Shown here: piece by piece, positions 51,887 to 60,293 of the stretch
Numbering within the stretch: position 1 is the first letter of the stretch
Layout of the letters: every line of letters starts with the position of its first letter
Position numbers and translations under genes: made by a program
Source of the DNA: Pseudolysinimonas sp051954455
Lineage (GTDB): Bacteria; Actinomycetota; Actinomycetes; Actinomycetales; Microbacteriaceae
Length of the DNA stretch: 64,000 nucleotides
Direction: 5' to 3'
Assembly: GCF_051954455.1 (NCBI RefSeq)
Contig: NZ_JBQCHS010000004.1
Coordinates: 6,504 to 70,503 of the forward strand
Notes under the pieces: model-generated
Database searches by the model: none
Seen by the model: only the letters and a program-made list of their open reading frames with translations
What the model was told of the DNA's origin: nothing

Positions 51887-52338
51887 GCTGACTCGCTTTC
51901 CGCCAGCCTCTGCTGGCGCTCGATCTGACGGGAACGGAGGAAGCAGTAGAGCCACACCGCGGCGAACACGGCGCCGACGACGTACATGGCGGGGCTGAGG
52001 ATGCCGAGCAGGATCAACCCGACCTGGGCGACGGCGCCGAGGTACACGGCCCACGCCCAGCGCTGGAGGCCGGCCAGCACGGCGAGTCCGACGATGCAGG
52101 CGGCACCGACGACGAACGCCGTCGCCGGCGGGAGCAGGTGGAGACCGAAGAAGACGAGGGTCGCGAAGAACATCACGACCGCCTCCATGACGAGCACGAT
52201 CGACAGGAGTGACTCGCGGAGGCCCCGCTGCCGGCGCACCCGTGCGGGTCCAGTAGCCGGCGCAGCCGGCGTATCGAGACCGCTCTCGCCCTCACCGGGG
52301 TTTCGAGACGGCCCTTCGGGCCTACTCAACCCCCTCAC
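51883..52338 (-). CDS. DUF4233 membrane protein, N-terminus partly repeat-encoded
   Basis: Up to 151 residues with four TM helices (LLSIVLVMEAVVMFFATLVF onward), the usual small membrane protein between folC and ndk in actinobacteria. With the GTG at 52338 the first 33 residues (GLSRPEGPSRNPGEGESGL...) are translated from two repeat elements. An in-frame GTG at 52239 (MRRQRGLRES) gives 118 residues, closer to the usual length, and would leave the repeats intergenic. I give the longer frame but consider the shorter start equally or more likely. Confidence 0.82.
   Translation of the reverse strand: MRGLSRPEGPSRNPGEGESGLDTPAAPATGPARVRRQRGLRESLLSIVLVMEAVVMFFATLVFFGLHLLPPATAFVVGAACIVGLAVLAGLQRWAWAVYLGAVAQVGLILLGILSPAMYVVGAVFAAVWLYCFLRSRQIERQQRLAESESA
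52250..52331. repeat. pair of REP-like palindromic elements at the folC / DUF4233 junction
   Basis: Element at 52250-52281 (CCAGTAGCCGGCGCAGCCGG then CGTATCGAGACC) and element at 52299-52331 (GGTTTCGAGACGGCCCTTCG then GGCCTACTCAACC). They are in opposite orientation; the second carries the folC stop. Confidence 0.75.
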
Positions 52339-53716
52339 CTCGCGGCTTCCAGCCCTCGGCGTCCGCGGCGGCGATGGCCTCGCCGACGAGCGTGATCGAG
52401 CCCGTCACGACGACGGCGCGGCGCGGCGCGGCGGCCGCCCAGTCGCGGGCGGAGGCGAAGGCGAGTTCCGGGCTCGAGAGGGTGAAGACGATGTCGGCCG
52501 GGGCGACGGTGGAGACGATGTCGGCGAGCTCGTCCGCCGGGCGGGCGCGCTCGGACGTCGACGTCGTCACGAAGAACTGGGTCGCGAACGGCGCGAGCTC
52601 GGCCACGATCCCGTGCGCGTCCTTCTCGCGGAGGATCCCGACCACGACGGTGATCTCGTCGAAGTCGAAGTACTCGGTGATCGCCTCCGCGAGCGCGGCG
52701 GCGCCGTGCGGGTTGTGGGCGGCGTCGACGATGACGGTCGGCTCGGTGCCGACGAGCTGCAGGCGCCCCGGCGAGGTCGCGGTCGCGAGGCCCTCGGCCA
52801 CGACGTCCGCGTCGAGCGCGCGCGAGCCGTCGCCGAGGAAGGACTCGACGGCGGCGATCGCGATCGTCGCGTTCTGGGCCTGGTGGTCGCCGTAGAGCGG
52901 CAGGTAGATGCCGTGGTACTCACCGGCCCGGCCGCGCACGTCGATGACCTGACCGCCCACCGCGACGGTCGTGCCCTCGAGCGCGAAGTCGACCCGCTCC
53001 ACCGCGACGTGCGCCTCGTCGTGGGCGGCGGCCGCGCGGAGCTCGTCGAGCGCCTCGAGCGGCTGGATCGCGGTGACGACGGAGGCGGCCGGCTTGATGA
53101 TCCCGGCCTTGGTCCGCGCGATCTCCCCGATCGTGCGACCGAGCCGTTCGACGTGGTCGAGGGCGATGGGCGTGAAGACCGCCACCTGGCCATCGGCGAC
53201 GTTGGTGGAATCCCACTCTCCGCCCATCCCGACCTCCAGCACCATGACGTCGACGGGGGCGTCGGCGAAGATCGCGAAGGCGAGCACCGTGAGCGCCTCG
53301 AAGAAGCTGAGCGGCGGCTCGTCGTTGGCGATCAGCTCGGCGTCCGTCATGGCGAGATAGGGCTGGATGTCGTCCCAGTTGCGCGCGAATGCCTCGTCGC
53401 TCACGGGCCGGCCGTCGATCATGATGCGCTCGGTCACCCGCACCAGGTGCGGGCTCGTGAGCAGGCCGGTCTTCAGGCCGGAGGCACGCAGCAGCGACTC
53501 GATCATCCGGCTCGTGGAGGTCTTGCCGTTCGTGCCCGTGATGTGCACGACGGGGGCCGAGCGCTGCGGGTCGCCGAGCAGCTCGACCGCGCGCCGAGTC
53601 GGCTCGAGCCGCGGCTGCGGGGCCGCCTCGCCGATGCGCTCCAGGAGCTCGCGGTAGACCTCGTCGGCGGCATCGCGCCACTCGCCGGTCGGGTCGTCGT
53701 CGATCGGGTCGCTCAC
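52322..53716 (-). CDS. folC: bifunctional dihydrofolate/folylpolyglutamate synthase
   Basis: 464-residue Mur-ligase family enzyme adding glutamates to folate. P-loop GTNGKTS at about 60-66, LTSPHLVRVTERI, and a C-terminal ligase domain with VIVDAAHNPHG. GTG start overlapping the ileS stop by 4 bases. The end GEGVE and stop are encoded in a repeat arm. Linked functionally to pabB/pabC earlier in the window. Confidence 0.96.
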   Translation of the reverse strand: MSDPIDDDPTGEWRDAADEVYRELLERIGEAAPQPRLEPTRRAVELLGDPQRSAPVVHITGTNGKTSTSRMIESLLRASGLKTGLLTSPHLVRVTERIMIDGRPVSDEAFARNWDDIQPYLAMTDAELIANDEPPLSFFEALTVLAFAIFADAPVDVMVLEVGMGGEWDSTNVADGQVAVFTPIALDHVERLGRTIGEIARTKAGIIKPAASVVTAIQPLEALDELRAAAAHDEAHVAVERVDFALEGTTVAVGGQVIDVRGRAGEYHGIYLPLYGDHQAQNATIAIAAVESFLGDGSRALDADVVAEGLATATSPGRLQLVGTEPTVIVDAAHNPHGAAALAEAITEYFDFDEITVVVGILREKDAHGIVAELAPFATQFFVTTSTSERARPADELADIVSTVAPADIVFTLSSPELAFASARDWAAAAPRRAVVVTGSITLVGEAIAAADAEGWKPRGEGVE

Positions 53717-56700
53717 GCGCGGGTCACCTCGATCTGCACCCGACGATTCTCCCCCACCGTCGGTCCCTCGGCCGGGCCGATCGTCACCTCGACCGCCGCC
53801 GCCAGGGTCTCGCCGGCGATCAGCTCGCGGTGCGCCTCCACGGCGGCGACGACGACCTCGTCGCCGGTCAGCGTCAGCCGGATCCGGTCGCCGACGTCGA
53901 GGCCGGCATCCTTCCGCGCCTGCTGCACCGCGCGGACGACGTCGCGCGCAAGGCCCTCGGCCTCGAGCTCCGGGGTCGTGGCGGTGTCGAGCACGACGAA
54001 GCCGCCGCCCGGGAGGAAGGCGATCGCGCGGTCGGCGTCGGCGACCTGCAGCTCCAGCTCGTACTCGCCGTCCTGCAGCGTCACGCCGCCGGCGGTGACG
54101 ACGTCGCCGTCCTGGCTCCAGTCGCCGGCCTTCGCCGCCTGGATGACCCGCTGGACGTCCTTGCCGATGCGCGGACCGAGGGCGCGGGCGTTCACGCCGA
54201 GCCGGCGGGTGATGCCCCAGTCGCCGAGGCTCGACTCCTGGAGCGGCGCGAACTCCACGCGCTTCAGGTTCAGCTCGTCGCGGAGGATATCGCCGTACGC
54301 GGCGAGCGCATCCCCGTCGGCACTCACGATCGTCGCGCCCGCGAGCGGCAGTCGCACGCGCAGCTGCCGCGCCTTCCGCAGGGCGTTGCCCGCCGAGGCG
54401 ATCTCGCGCACACGGTCCATGGTGCGGACGAGCTCGGGATCGCGCGGGAACTCCGCCGCATCCGGCCAGTCGGTCAGGTGCACGCTCCGTTCCCCCGTCA
54501 ACCCGCGCCAGATCTCCTCCGTGATGAGCGGGAGGAGCGGCGCCGCCGCCCGGCAGACCGTCTCGAGCACCGTGTAGAGCGTGTCGAACGCGTCGCGGTC
54601 GCTGCCGTCCCAGAACCGGTCGCGGCTGCGCCGCACGTACCAGTTGGTGAGCACCTCGGCGAAGTCGCGGAGCGCGAGCGCCGCGAACGGGCTGTCGAGC
54701 GCGTCGAGGTGCTCCGTGACCTGGTCGAGCAGCTCGCCGGTCTTGGCGAGGAGGTAGCGGTCGAGCACATGCGGGCTGTCGGTGCGCCGCGCCGCCCGGT
54801 AGCCGCCCGGGCCGGCGGTGTTCGCGTAGAGGGTGAAGAAGTAGTACGTCGACCACAGCGGCAGAAGCAGCTCGCGCACGCCGCCGCGGATGCCCTCCTC
54901 GGTGACGACGAGGTTGCCGCCGCGGATCACCGAGCTCGACATCAGGAACCACCGCATCGCGTCGGATCCGTCGCGGTCGAAGACCTCGGAGACGTCCGGG
55001 TAGTTGCGCAGCGACTTCGACATCTTCTGCCCGTCGCTGCCGAGCACGATGCCGTGGCTGATCACGTTCGAGAACGCCGGCCGGTCGAACAGCGCCGTGG
55101 CGAGCACGTGCATGAGGTAGAACCAGCCGCGGGTCTGGCCGATGTACTCCACGATGAAGTCGGCCGGGTTGTGGCCCTCGAACCACTCGCGGTTCTCGAA
55201 CGGGTAGTGCACCTGCGCGTACGGCATCGAGCCGGAGTCGAACCAGACGTCGAAGACGTCCTCGATCCGGCGCATGGTCGAGCCGCCCGTCGGGTCGTCG
55301 GGGTTCGGCCGGGTCAGCTCGTCGATGAAGGGCCGGTGGAGGTCGACCTCGCCCTCCGCGTTCCGGGGCAGGCGCCCGAAGTCGCGCTCCAGCTCCTCGA
55401 GGGAGCCGTAGGCGTCCACGCGCGGGTGCGCCGGGTCGTCCGACTTCCACACCGGGATCGGGGATCCCCAGAACCGGTTGCGGCTGATCGACCAGTCGCG
55501 CGCGTTCTCCAGCCACTTGCCGAACTGGCCGTCCTTGACGTTCTCCGGCACCCAGGTGATCTGCTGGTTGAGCTCCAGCATCCGGTCCTTGAACTCCGTG
55601 ACGCGCACGAACCAGCTCGAGACCGCCTTGTAGATGAGCGGCTTGCGGCACCGCCAGCAGTGCGGGTAGCTGTGCTCGTAGCTCTTGACCTGGAAGAGGC
55701 GCCCGTCCTCGCGGAGCAGCTTGATGAGCACCGGGTTCGCGTCGAACCAGCGCTCGCCCGCCACCGGCGCCACCGCGGGCAGGAACCGCCCGCCGTCGTC
55801 GAGCGACAGGATCACGGGGATGCCGGCGGCGGCGCATACGACCTGATCGTCCTCGCCGTAAGCCGGCGCCTGGTGGACGATGCCGGTGCCCTCGCCGGTC
55901 GCGACGTAGTCGGCCACCAGGATGCGCCAGGCGTTCTCGTAGCCCGGGGCGCCCTCGTAGAAGACCCAGAGCCGGTCGTAGTGCACGTCGGCGAGCTCCG
56001 CGCCGTCGACGCGGGTGCGGCGGGCGTTCACGGCGTCGGAGACCGACTCGTAGCCGAGCTCCTTGAGGTACGAGCCGATCGTGTCGGTCGCGAGCAGGTA
56101 CTCGTGCGCGCCGTCCGCGGCGGGGATCACCGAGTACTCGATGCCCGGGCCCACCGCGAGCGCGGCGTTCGTGGGCAGAGTCCACGGGGTCGTCGTCCAG
56201 GCGAGGGCGAGGACGCCGGTGAGGCCGAGGATCTCGGCGCGCTCGCCGACGAGCGGGAAGGTCACCGTCACCGACTGGTCCTGGCGCTGCTGGTAGACGT
56301 CGTCGTCCATCCGCAGCTCGTGGTTGCTGAGCGGGGTCTGGTCGTTCCAGCAGTAGGGCAGCACCCGGAAGCCCTCGTAGGCGAGGCCCTTGTCGTGGAG
56401 CGCCTTGAACGCCCAGAGCACCGACTCCATGAAGCCGGCATCGAGGGTCTTGTAGTCGTTGTCGAAGTCGACCCAGCGCGCCTGGCGGGTCACGTAGTCC
56501 TGCCACTCGCGCGTGTAGCGCAGCACCGACTCGCGGGCGGCGGCGTTGAACGCGCCGACCCCCATCTCCTCGATCTCGTCGGTCGTCGTGATGCCGAGCT
56601 GGCGCATCGCCTCGAGCTCCGCGGGGAGGCCGTGGGTGTCCCAGCCGAACCGACGGTGCACCTGCTTGCCGCGCATCGTCTGGTAGCGCGGGAAGAGGTC

Positions 56701-56895
56701 CTTGGCGTAGCCGGTGAGCAGGTGGCCGTAGTGCGGGAGGCCGTTGGCGAACGGCGGGCCGTCGTAGAAGACCCACTCGGGGCAGCCGTCGCGCTGCTCG
56801 ACGGAGGCGCGGAAGGTGTCGTCGCGCTTCCAGAACGCGAGGATGCCGCGCTCGAGCTCGGGGAAGTCCGGGCTGGATGGGATCGTCGGGTACAT
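53713..56895 (-). CDS. ileS: isoleucine--tRNA ligase
   Basis: 1060-residue class I synthetase, eukaryote-like long form. HIGH is HYGH at 55-58 (FANGLPHYGHLLTGYAKD), KMSKS is GQKMSKSLRNYPD, and the editing domain includes LAWTTTPWTLPTNAAL. The long C-terminal anticodon-binding region is intact. This long type is often linked to mupirocin resistance in other bacteria; that is family knowledge, not tested here. ATG at 56895 after GGAGG, under a T-box leader. Confidence 0.97.
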   Translation of the reverse strand: MYPTIPSSPDFPELERGILAFWKRDDTFRASVEQRDGCPEWVFYDGPPFANGLPHYGHLLTGYAKDLFPRYQTMRGKQVHRRFGWDTHGLPAELEAMRQLGITTTDEIEEMGVGAFNAAARESVLRYTREWQDYVTRQARWVDFDNDYKTLDAGFMESVLWAFKALHDKGLAYEGFRVLPYCWNDQTPLSNHELRMDDDVYQQRQDQSVTVTFPLVGERAEILGLTGVLALAWTTTPWTLPTNAALAVGPGIEYSVIPAADGAHEYLLATDTIGSYLKELGYESVSDAVNARRTRVDGAELADVHYDRLWVFYEGAPGYENAWRILVADYVATGEGTGIVHQAPAYGEDDQVVCAAAGIPVILSLDDGGRFLPAVAPVAGERWFDANPVLIKLLREDGRLFQVKSYEHSYPHCWRCRKPLIYKAVSSWFVRVTEFKDRMLELNQQITWVPENVKDGQFGKWLENARDWSISRNRFWGSPIPVWKSDDPAHPRVDAYGSLEELERDFGRLPRNAEGEVDLHRPFIDELTRPNPDDPTGGSTMRRIEDVFDVWFDSGSMPYAQVHYPFENREWFEGHNPADFIVEYIGQTRGWFYLMHVLATALFDRPAFSNVISHGIVLGSDGQKMSKSLRNYPDVSEVFDRDGSDAMRWFLMSSSVIRGGNLVVTEEGIRGGVRELLLPLWSTYYFFTLYANTAGPGGYRAARRTDSPHVLDRYLLAKTGELLDQVTEHLDALDSPFAALALRDFAEVLTNWYVRRSRDRFWDGSDRDAFDTLYTVLETVCRAAAPLLPLITEEIWRGLTGERSVHLTDWPDAAEFPRDPELVRTMDRVREIASAGNALRKARQLRVRLPLAGATIVSADGDALAAYGDILRDELNLKRVEFAPLQESSLGDWGITRRLGVNARALGPRIGKDVQRVIQAAKAGDWSQDGDVVTAGGVTLQDGEYELELQVADADRAIAFLPGGGFVVLDTATTPELEAEGLARDVVRAVQQARKDAGLDVGDRIRLTLTGDEVVVAAVEAHRELIAGETLAAAVEVTIGPAEGPTVGENRRVQIEVTRA

Positions 56896-57105
56896 GTCGC
56901 CTCCGCTGTGCTCGCTCGACAGCCTGCTGGCTGTCTGCTCTGCACGAGGACGACGTCGCCGCCGCGGTACCACCCCGCTTGCCGCACCCGGGGGCGCGAC
57001 CGCTCATTGCACGCGATGACGGGCGCACCCGCTCGGGTCTACTCCCCCGGCGGGCCGGGGTTTCTTCCGAGGACTCCCCGGTGATGGCCGGATCGATGTC
57101 GGTGC
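56896..57105 (-). promoter_or_regulatory. Ile-specific T-box riboswitch leader (translational type)
   Basis: The leader holds the T-box core GGTGGTACCGCGG (plus 56962-56974 read backwards). The specifier ATC is at 57083-57085 in GGCCATCACCGGGGAG, followed by the stem I GGAAGAA. Conserved mid-leader segments GAGTAGACCCG and CAATGAGCGG are present. Uncharged tRNA-Ile(GAU) would pair with ATC and the T-box. The SD GGAGG (56900-56904) can pair with GTCGTCCTC (56946-56954), and no T-tract follows, so control is at translation. Confidence 0.93.
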
Positions 57106-57112
57106 GACGAGT

Positions 57113-57640
57113 CTACCGGTGGTCGAGCGCGGCGCGGGCGTCGCCGATGTACGCGCGGAGGGATCGGCGCCCGACGCCGGCGAGCGCCCACGCCTCCCAG
57201 CCGACCGAGATCGCCGCGGCGAGCGCGCGGTGCCGCACCCGCGCCGCGAGGTCGTGCGCCGGGTCGGCGCCGGCGATGATCCGCTCCAGCCGACGCGTGC
57301 GCCGCATCCCCGACTCGGCGAGCTCGTCCGCGACGCCCATCGCCTCCACCTGGCCGACGGCGAGCGGCACGCGGCAGCCGTCGACGGCGGCGGCGAGTGC
57401 CTCGTCGAACGGGGTGCCGGCGGCGAGCCGCTGATCCAGGTCGTCGAGCGCCGCGTCGACCTCGAGCCAGAGCAGGTCCGACTTCGCGGTGACGTAGCCG
57501 AAGAGCGTCGCGCGGCCGACGCCCGCCCGCTGCGCGATGTCGGCGAGCGAGGTCGCCGCGTAGCCGCGCTCCAGGAACAGCTCGCCGGCGGCCTCCTCGA
57601 TCGTCTCGCGGGAGGAGGCGCGGGGGCGTCCGGCGGGCAT
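57113..57640 (-). CDS. TetR family transcriptional regulator
   Basis: 175 residues (MPAGRPRASSRETIEEAAGE). Helix-turn-helix in TSLADIAQRAGVGRATLFGYV. I chose the ATG at 57640 because GGAAGG is 5 bases upstream; a GTG at 57646 would overlap it. Divergent from an MHS-type transporter, with a near-palindrome between them. Its stop overlaps the ileS promoter -10 (TAGACT, 57110-57115). Confidence 0.92.
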   Translation of the reverse strand: MPAGRPRASSRETIEEAAGELFLERGYAATSLADIAQRAGVGRATLFGYVTAKSDLLWLEVDAALDDLDQRLAAGTPFDEALAAAVDGCRVPLAVGQVEAMGVADELAESGMRRTRRLERIIAGADPAHDLAARVRHRALAAAISVGWEAWALAGVGRRSLRAYIGDARAALDHR

Positions 57641-57670
57641 GGGCACCTTCCACTAGGCTCGGGGTCGCAA

Positions 57671-57691
57671 TTATTGGACCCAGTCCGAGAA
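57671..57691. promoter_or_regulatory. TetR operator candidate
   Basis: TTATTGGAC-CCA-GTCCGAGAA is a 21-base palindrome (7 of 9 arm positions pair). It lies 11 bases before the GTG of the transporter gene and 31 bases from the tetR start, in the only AT-rich stretch here. GAGAAT (57687-57692) may be the transporter -10 for a leaderless message. Confidence 0.65.
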
Positions 57692-57701
57692 TAGAGGCTC
57701 C

Positions 57702-59021
57702 GTGACCGCCGTCGCTCCCCCCGCTCCGTCCGCGCCCGTCCCCGCGCCGCCCACCCGCGTCGCCCGCCGGGTGCTCTGGGCCTCCCTTGTCGGCACGTCG
57801 CTCGAGTCGTACGACTTCTACGTCTTCAGCTACACGTCCGCGCTCTTCCTCGGGCCGCTGTTCTACGCGCCGCTCGGGCCGGTCGGCGCGACCCTCGCGG
57901 CGCTCCTCAACATCGGCGTCGGCTTCGTCATCCGGCCGGTCGGCGCGATCGTGTTCGGGCACCTGGGCGACCGCATCGGGCGGCGGCGGACCCTCATCGT
58001 CACGATCACGATCATGGGCGCGGCGACGGGGCTCATCGGCCTCCTGCCGACCTACGCGGTCGCGGGGTGGGTCGGCGGCGTGCTCCTGACGGTGCTCCGC
58101 CTCATCCAGGGCTTCTCACTCGGCGGGGAGTGGGCGGGCGCGGTCCTCCTCGCCTCCGAGCACGCCGGCCAGAAGCGGCACGCGTTCTACGCCGCGGTGC
58201 CGCAACTCGGCTCGCCCGTCGGCTCGATCGTGTCGGCCCTCCTCCTCATCCTGTTCGGCGCGGGCCTCGGGCCGGAGTCGCTCGGCGGCTGGGGCTGGCG
58301 GATCCCGTTCCTCGTGGCGATCCCGTTCCTCCTCGTCTCGCTCTACCTGCGCTGGTCGATCGACGAGACGCCGGTGTTCCGCCGGCTCGAGGAGACCGCG
58401 GAGCGCTCGCGCGCGCCGTTCCTCGACACGTTCCGCCGTCGCCCGCTCGCGGTGCTGCTCGGCGTGGGCGTCGCGCTCCTCGGCATCGGCTCCTACTCGC
58501 TGATGAACACCTACACCGTCACCTACGGCACGCAGCACCTGCACTTCGACGGCAACCAGCTCTTCGTGGCGACGACGATCGGCGGTCTGCTGCAGCTCGT
58601 GACCATCCCGCTGTTCGGCGTGCTCGCGAACCGGATCGGATCGGCCAAGGTCGTGGCATGGGGCGCGGTCGGCACCCTGGTCGTCGCGTTCCCGATGTAC
58701 TTCCTGCTGCAGTACGCGACGTTCCCGATCCTGGTCGGCACGATGATCATCGGCGGGATCCTGCCGACCGCGAGCTGGGCGGCGCTCGGCGGCCTCATGG
58801 GCGACCTGTTTCCGGGCCGCTTCCGGTACTCGGCGATGTCGTTCGCGTACAGCATCGCGGCGGTCGTCTCCGGCTTCGTGCCCTTCCTCACCGACGGGCT
58901 CGGCGCCGCGACCGGCTTCGCCTGGTGGCACCCGGGCGTGGTGCTCGCGGTCATGTCGGCGATCACCGCCGTCGCCGCGTTCGCCTCGGTGCGCCGCTCC
59001 TCCCCGGTCGAGACCCTCTGA
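57702..59021 (+). CDS. MFS transporter, metabolite:H+ symporter (MHS) type
   Basis: 439 residues, 12 TMs, GTG start (MTAVAPPAPSAPVPAPPTRV). Signature SLVGTSLESYDFYVFSYTSA, FGHLGDRIGRRRTLI and LIQGFSLGGEWAGAVLLASEHAG fit the MHS (ShiA/ProP-like) importers of organic acids, shikimate or osmolytes. Controlled presumably by the divergent TetR. Confidence 0.93.
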   Translation: MTAVAPPAPSAPVPAPPTRVARRVLWASLVGTSLESYDFYVFSYTSALFLGPLFYAPLGPVGATLAALLNIGVGFVIRPVGAIVFGHLGDRIGRRRTLIVTITIMGAATGLIGLLPTYAVAGWVGGVLLTVLRLIQGFSLGGEWAGAVLLASEHAGQKRHAFYAAVPQLGSPVGSIVSALLLILFGAGLGPESLGGWGWRIPFLVAIPFLLVSLYLRWSIDETPVFRRLEETAERSRAPFLDTFRRRPLAVLLGVGVALLGIGSYSLMNTYTVTYGTQHLHFDGNQLFVATTIGGLLQLVTIPLFGVLANRIGSAKVVAWGAVGTLVVAFPMYFLLQYATFPILVGTMIIGGILPTASWAALGGLMGDLFPGRFRYSAMSFAYSIAAVVSGFVPFLTDGLGAATGFAWWHPGVVLAVMSAITAVAAFASVRRSSPVETL

Positions 59022-59078
59022 CGGCGGCGGTCGGGGCCCTAGGCTGATGGTCGCCCCGACCACCGCACCGAGGACCCG

Positions 59079-60212
59079 ATGAGCGACGACCGCGACGACG
59101 ACGATGGCCTGAGCCGCCTCTTCGGCCCCGCCGGCGAGACCGGTCAGCAGCCGAAGCAGCCCGCCGAGCCGACGCCGGACCCCGAGCAGCCCGCCGAGGC
59201 CGCTCCGCCGGCATCGCCCGCGGAGCCGGCGCCCTTCTCCTGGGATGCCGCGAAGCCGAGCTGGGAGCAGCCGACGACCGCGCTGCCGGCGCAGGACCTG
59301 CCGAGCGCGCCCGCCGCGGAGACTCCGGCCGAGGAGCCTCCCGCGGCGCCGGCGCCCGGCGGCCCCGACCCCCTGGCGTGGCTGCTCGCCGGCCAGCAGG
59401 CGTCACCCACCCCCGTCGAGCCGCCGGCGCCCGTGCCGGCGTCGGAGCCGACGACGCCCTTCACCGCGCCGGCACCCGGGCCGTCGACCGTCGACCCGTT
59501 CGGCGTCGGATCCGCAGCCGCGACCCTCGGCGTCGCGCCGTCCGCCGACGAGCTGGCGACGCGCCGCTTCGAGGCCGCTGCCGGCGGCGGGCTGGCGGGC
59601 GCAGCGGCCGGCGCCGGAGCCGGTGCCGCCGCGAACGGCGAACCCCCCGCCTCCAGCCGGCGCACGCTCATCATCCTCGCGGCGGTGGGCGGCGTGCTCC
59701 TGATCGCGATCATCATCCTCGCGATCGTGCTCGCCACTCGCGCGACGCCGGCCGCGGTCGTGTCGCCCAGCGCCTCGCCCACACCGTCGACGTCGAGCTC
59801 GCCGTCCGCGAGCAGCACCCCGAGATCGACACCGTCGGCGACGCCGAGCGCCACACCGACGCCGGTCCCGACGGCGACTCAGACCCAGGCGCCGCAACCT
59901 GTCAAGCCGGGCGTCTCGGCGAGTGCCGCTCCTGCGACCTGCGCCTCCGCCACGGGTACCTTCACGATCTCGTGGCAGTCGACGAACGCGACCACCGTGA
60001 CGGTCAACGGGCCGAATTACAGCCGCCAGTTCAGCCAGGACCAGGCGGCAAAGGGCACGAGCGACCCCATCCCGTGCCCAGCGACCTCGGCGTCCTACTC
60101 GGTGACGGCAGCCGGCCCCGGCGGACAGGCCGCAGTCAGCGTGCCGATGACCACGGCGGCGACGACTCCGAGCCCGCAGGCGAAGGCGCCCACTCCCGCC
60201 CCGTCCCAGTAA
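59079..60212 (+). CDS. Pro/Ala-rich single-pass membrane protein with Cys-containing ectodomain
   Basis: 377 residues. Acidic/Pro-rich cytosolic N-terminus (DDRDDDDGLSRLFGPAG, SWEQPTTALP), a TM helix at about 203-227 (LIILAAVGGVLLIAIIILAIVLA), then a Ser/Thr/Pro linker. The exported domain has two Cys (PATCASATGTFTISW and DPIPCPATSASYSV) typical of an Ig-like beta fold held by a disulfide. No homology recognised. It precedes valS by 81 bases. Confidence 0.8.
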   Translation: MSDDRDDDDGLSRLFGPAGETGQQPKQPAEPTPDPEQPAEAAPPASPAEPAPFSWDAAKPSWEQPTTALPAQDLPSAPAAETPAEEPPAAPAPGGPDPLAWLLAGQQASPTPVEPPAPVPASEPTTPFTAPAPGPSTVDPFGVGSAAATLGVAPSADELATRRFEAAAGGGLAGAAAGAGAGAAANGEPPASSRRTLIILAAVGGVLLIAIIILAIVLATRATPAAVVSPSASPTPSTSSSPSASSTPRSTPSATPSATPTPVPTATQTQAPQPVKPGVSASAAPATCASATGTFTISWQSTNATTVTVNGPNYSRQFSQDQAAKGTSDPIPCPATSASYSVTAAGPGGQAAVSVPMTTAATTPSPQAKAPTPAPSQ

Positions 60213-60293
60213 TCCCTCCCCGTAGACTGACCCGGTCACAACCAGGCACCTCCCCACCGACACGGTGCCGCGCATATCGAACCGGAGTCCGTC

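Noticed and set aside
20337..52331. CRISPR array or insertion sequence made of the repeated palindromes
   Set aside because: Copies are single or paired, not regularly spaced, and no transposase or cas gene lies in the window.
53717..57028. Upstream extension of the folC frame through ileS
   Set aside because: The extension is out of frame with ileS, unrelated to folate ligases and Arg/Ala/Pro-rich; folC starts at the GTG at 53716.
60213..60293. Possible T-box leader before valS
   Set aside because: Too short and lacks T-box core; only a 6-bp hairpin is visible.
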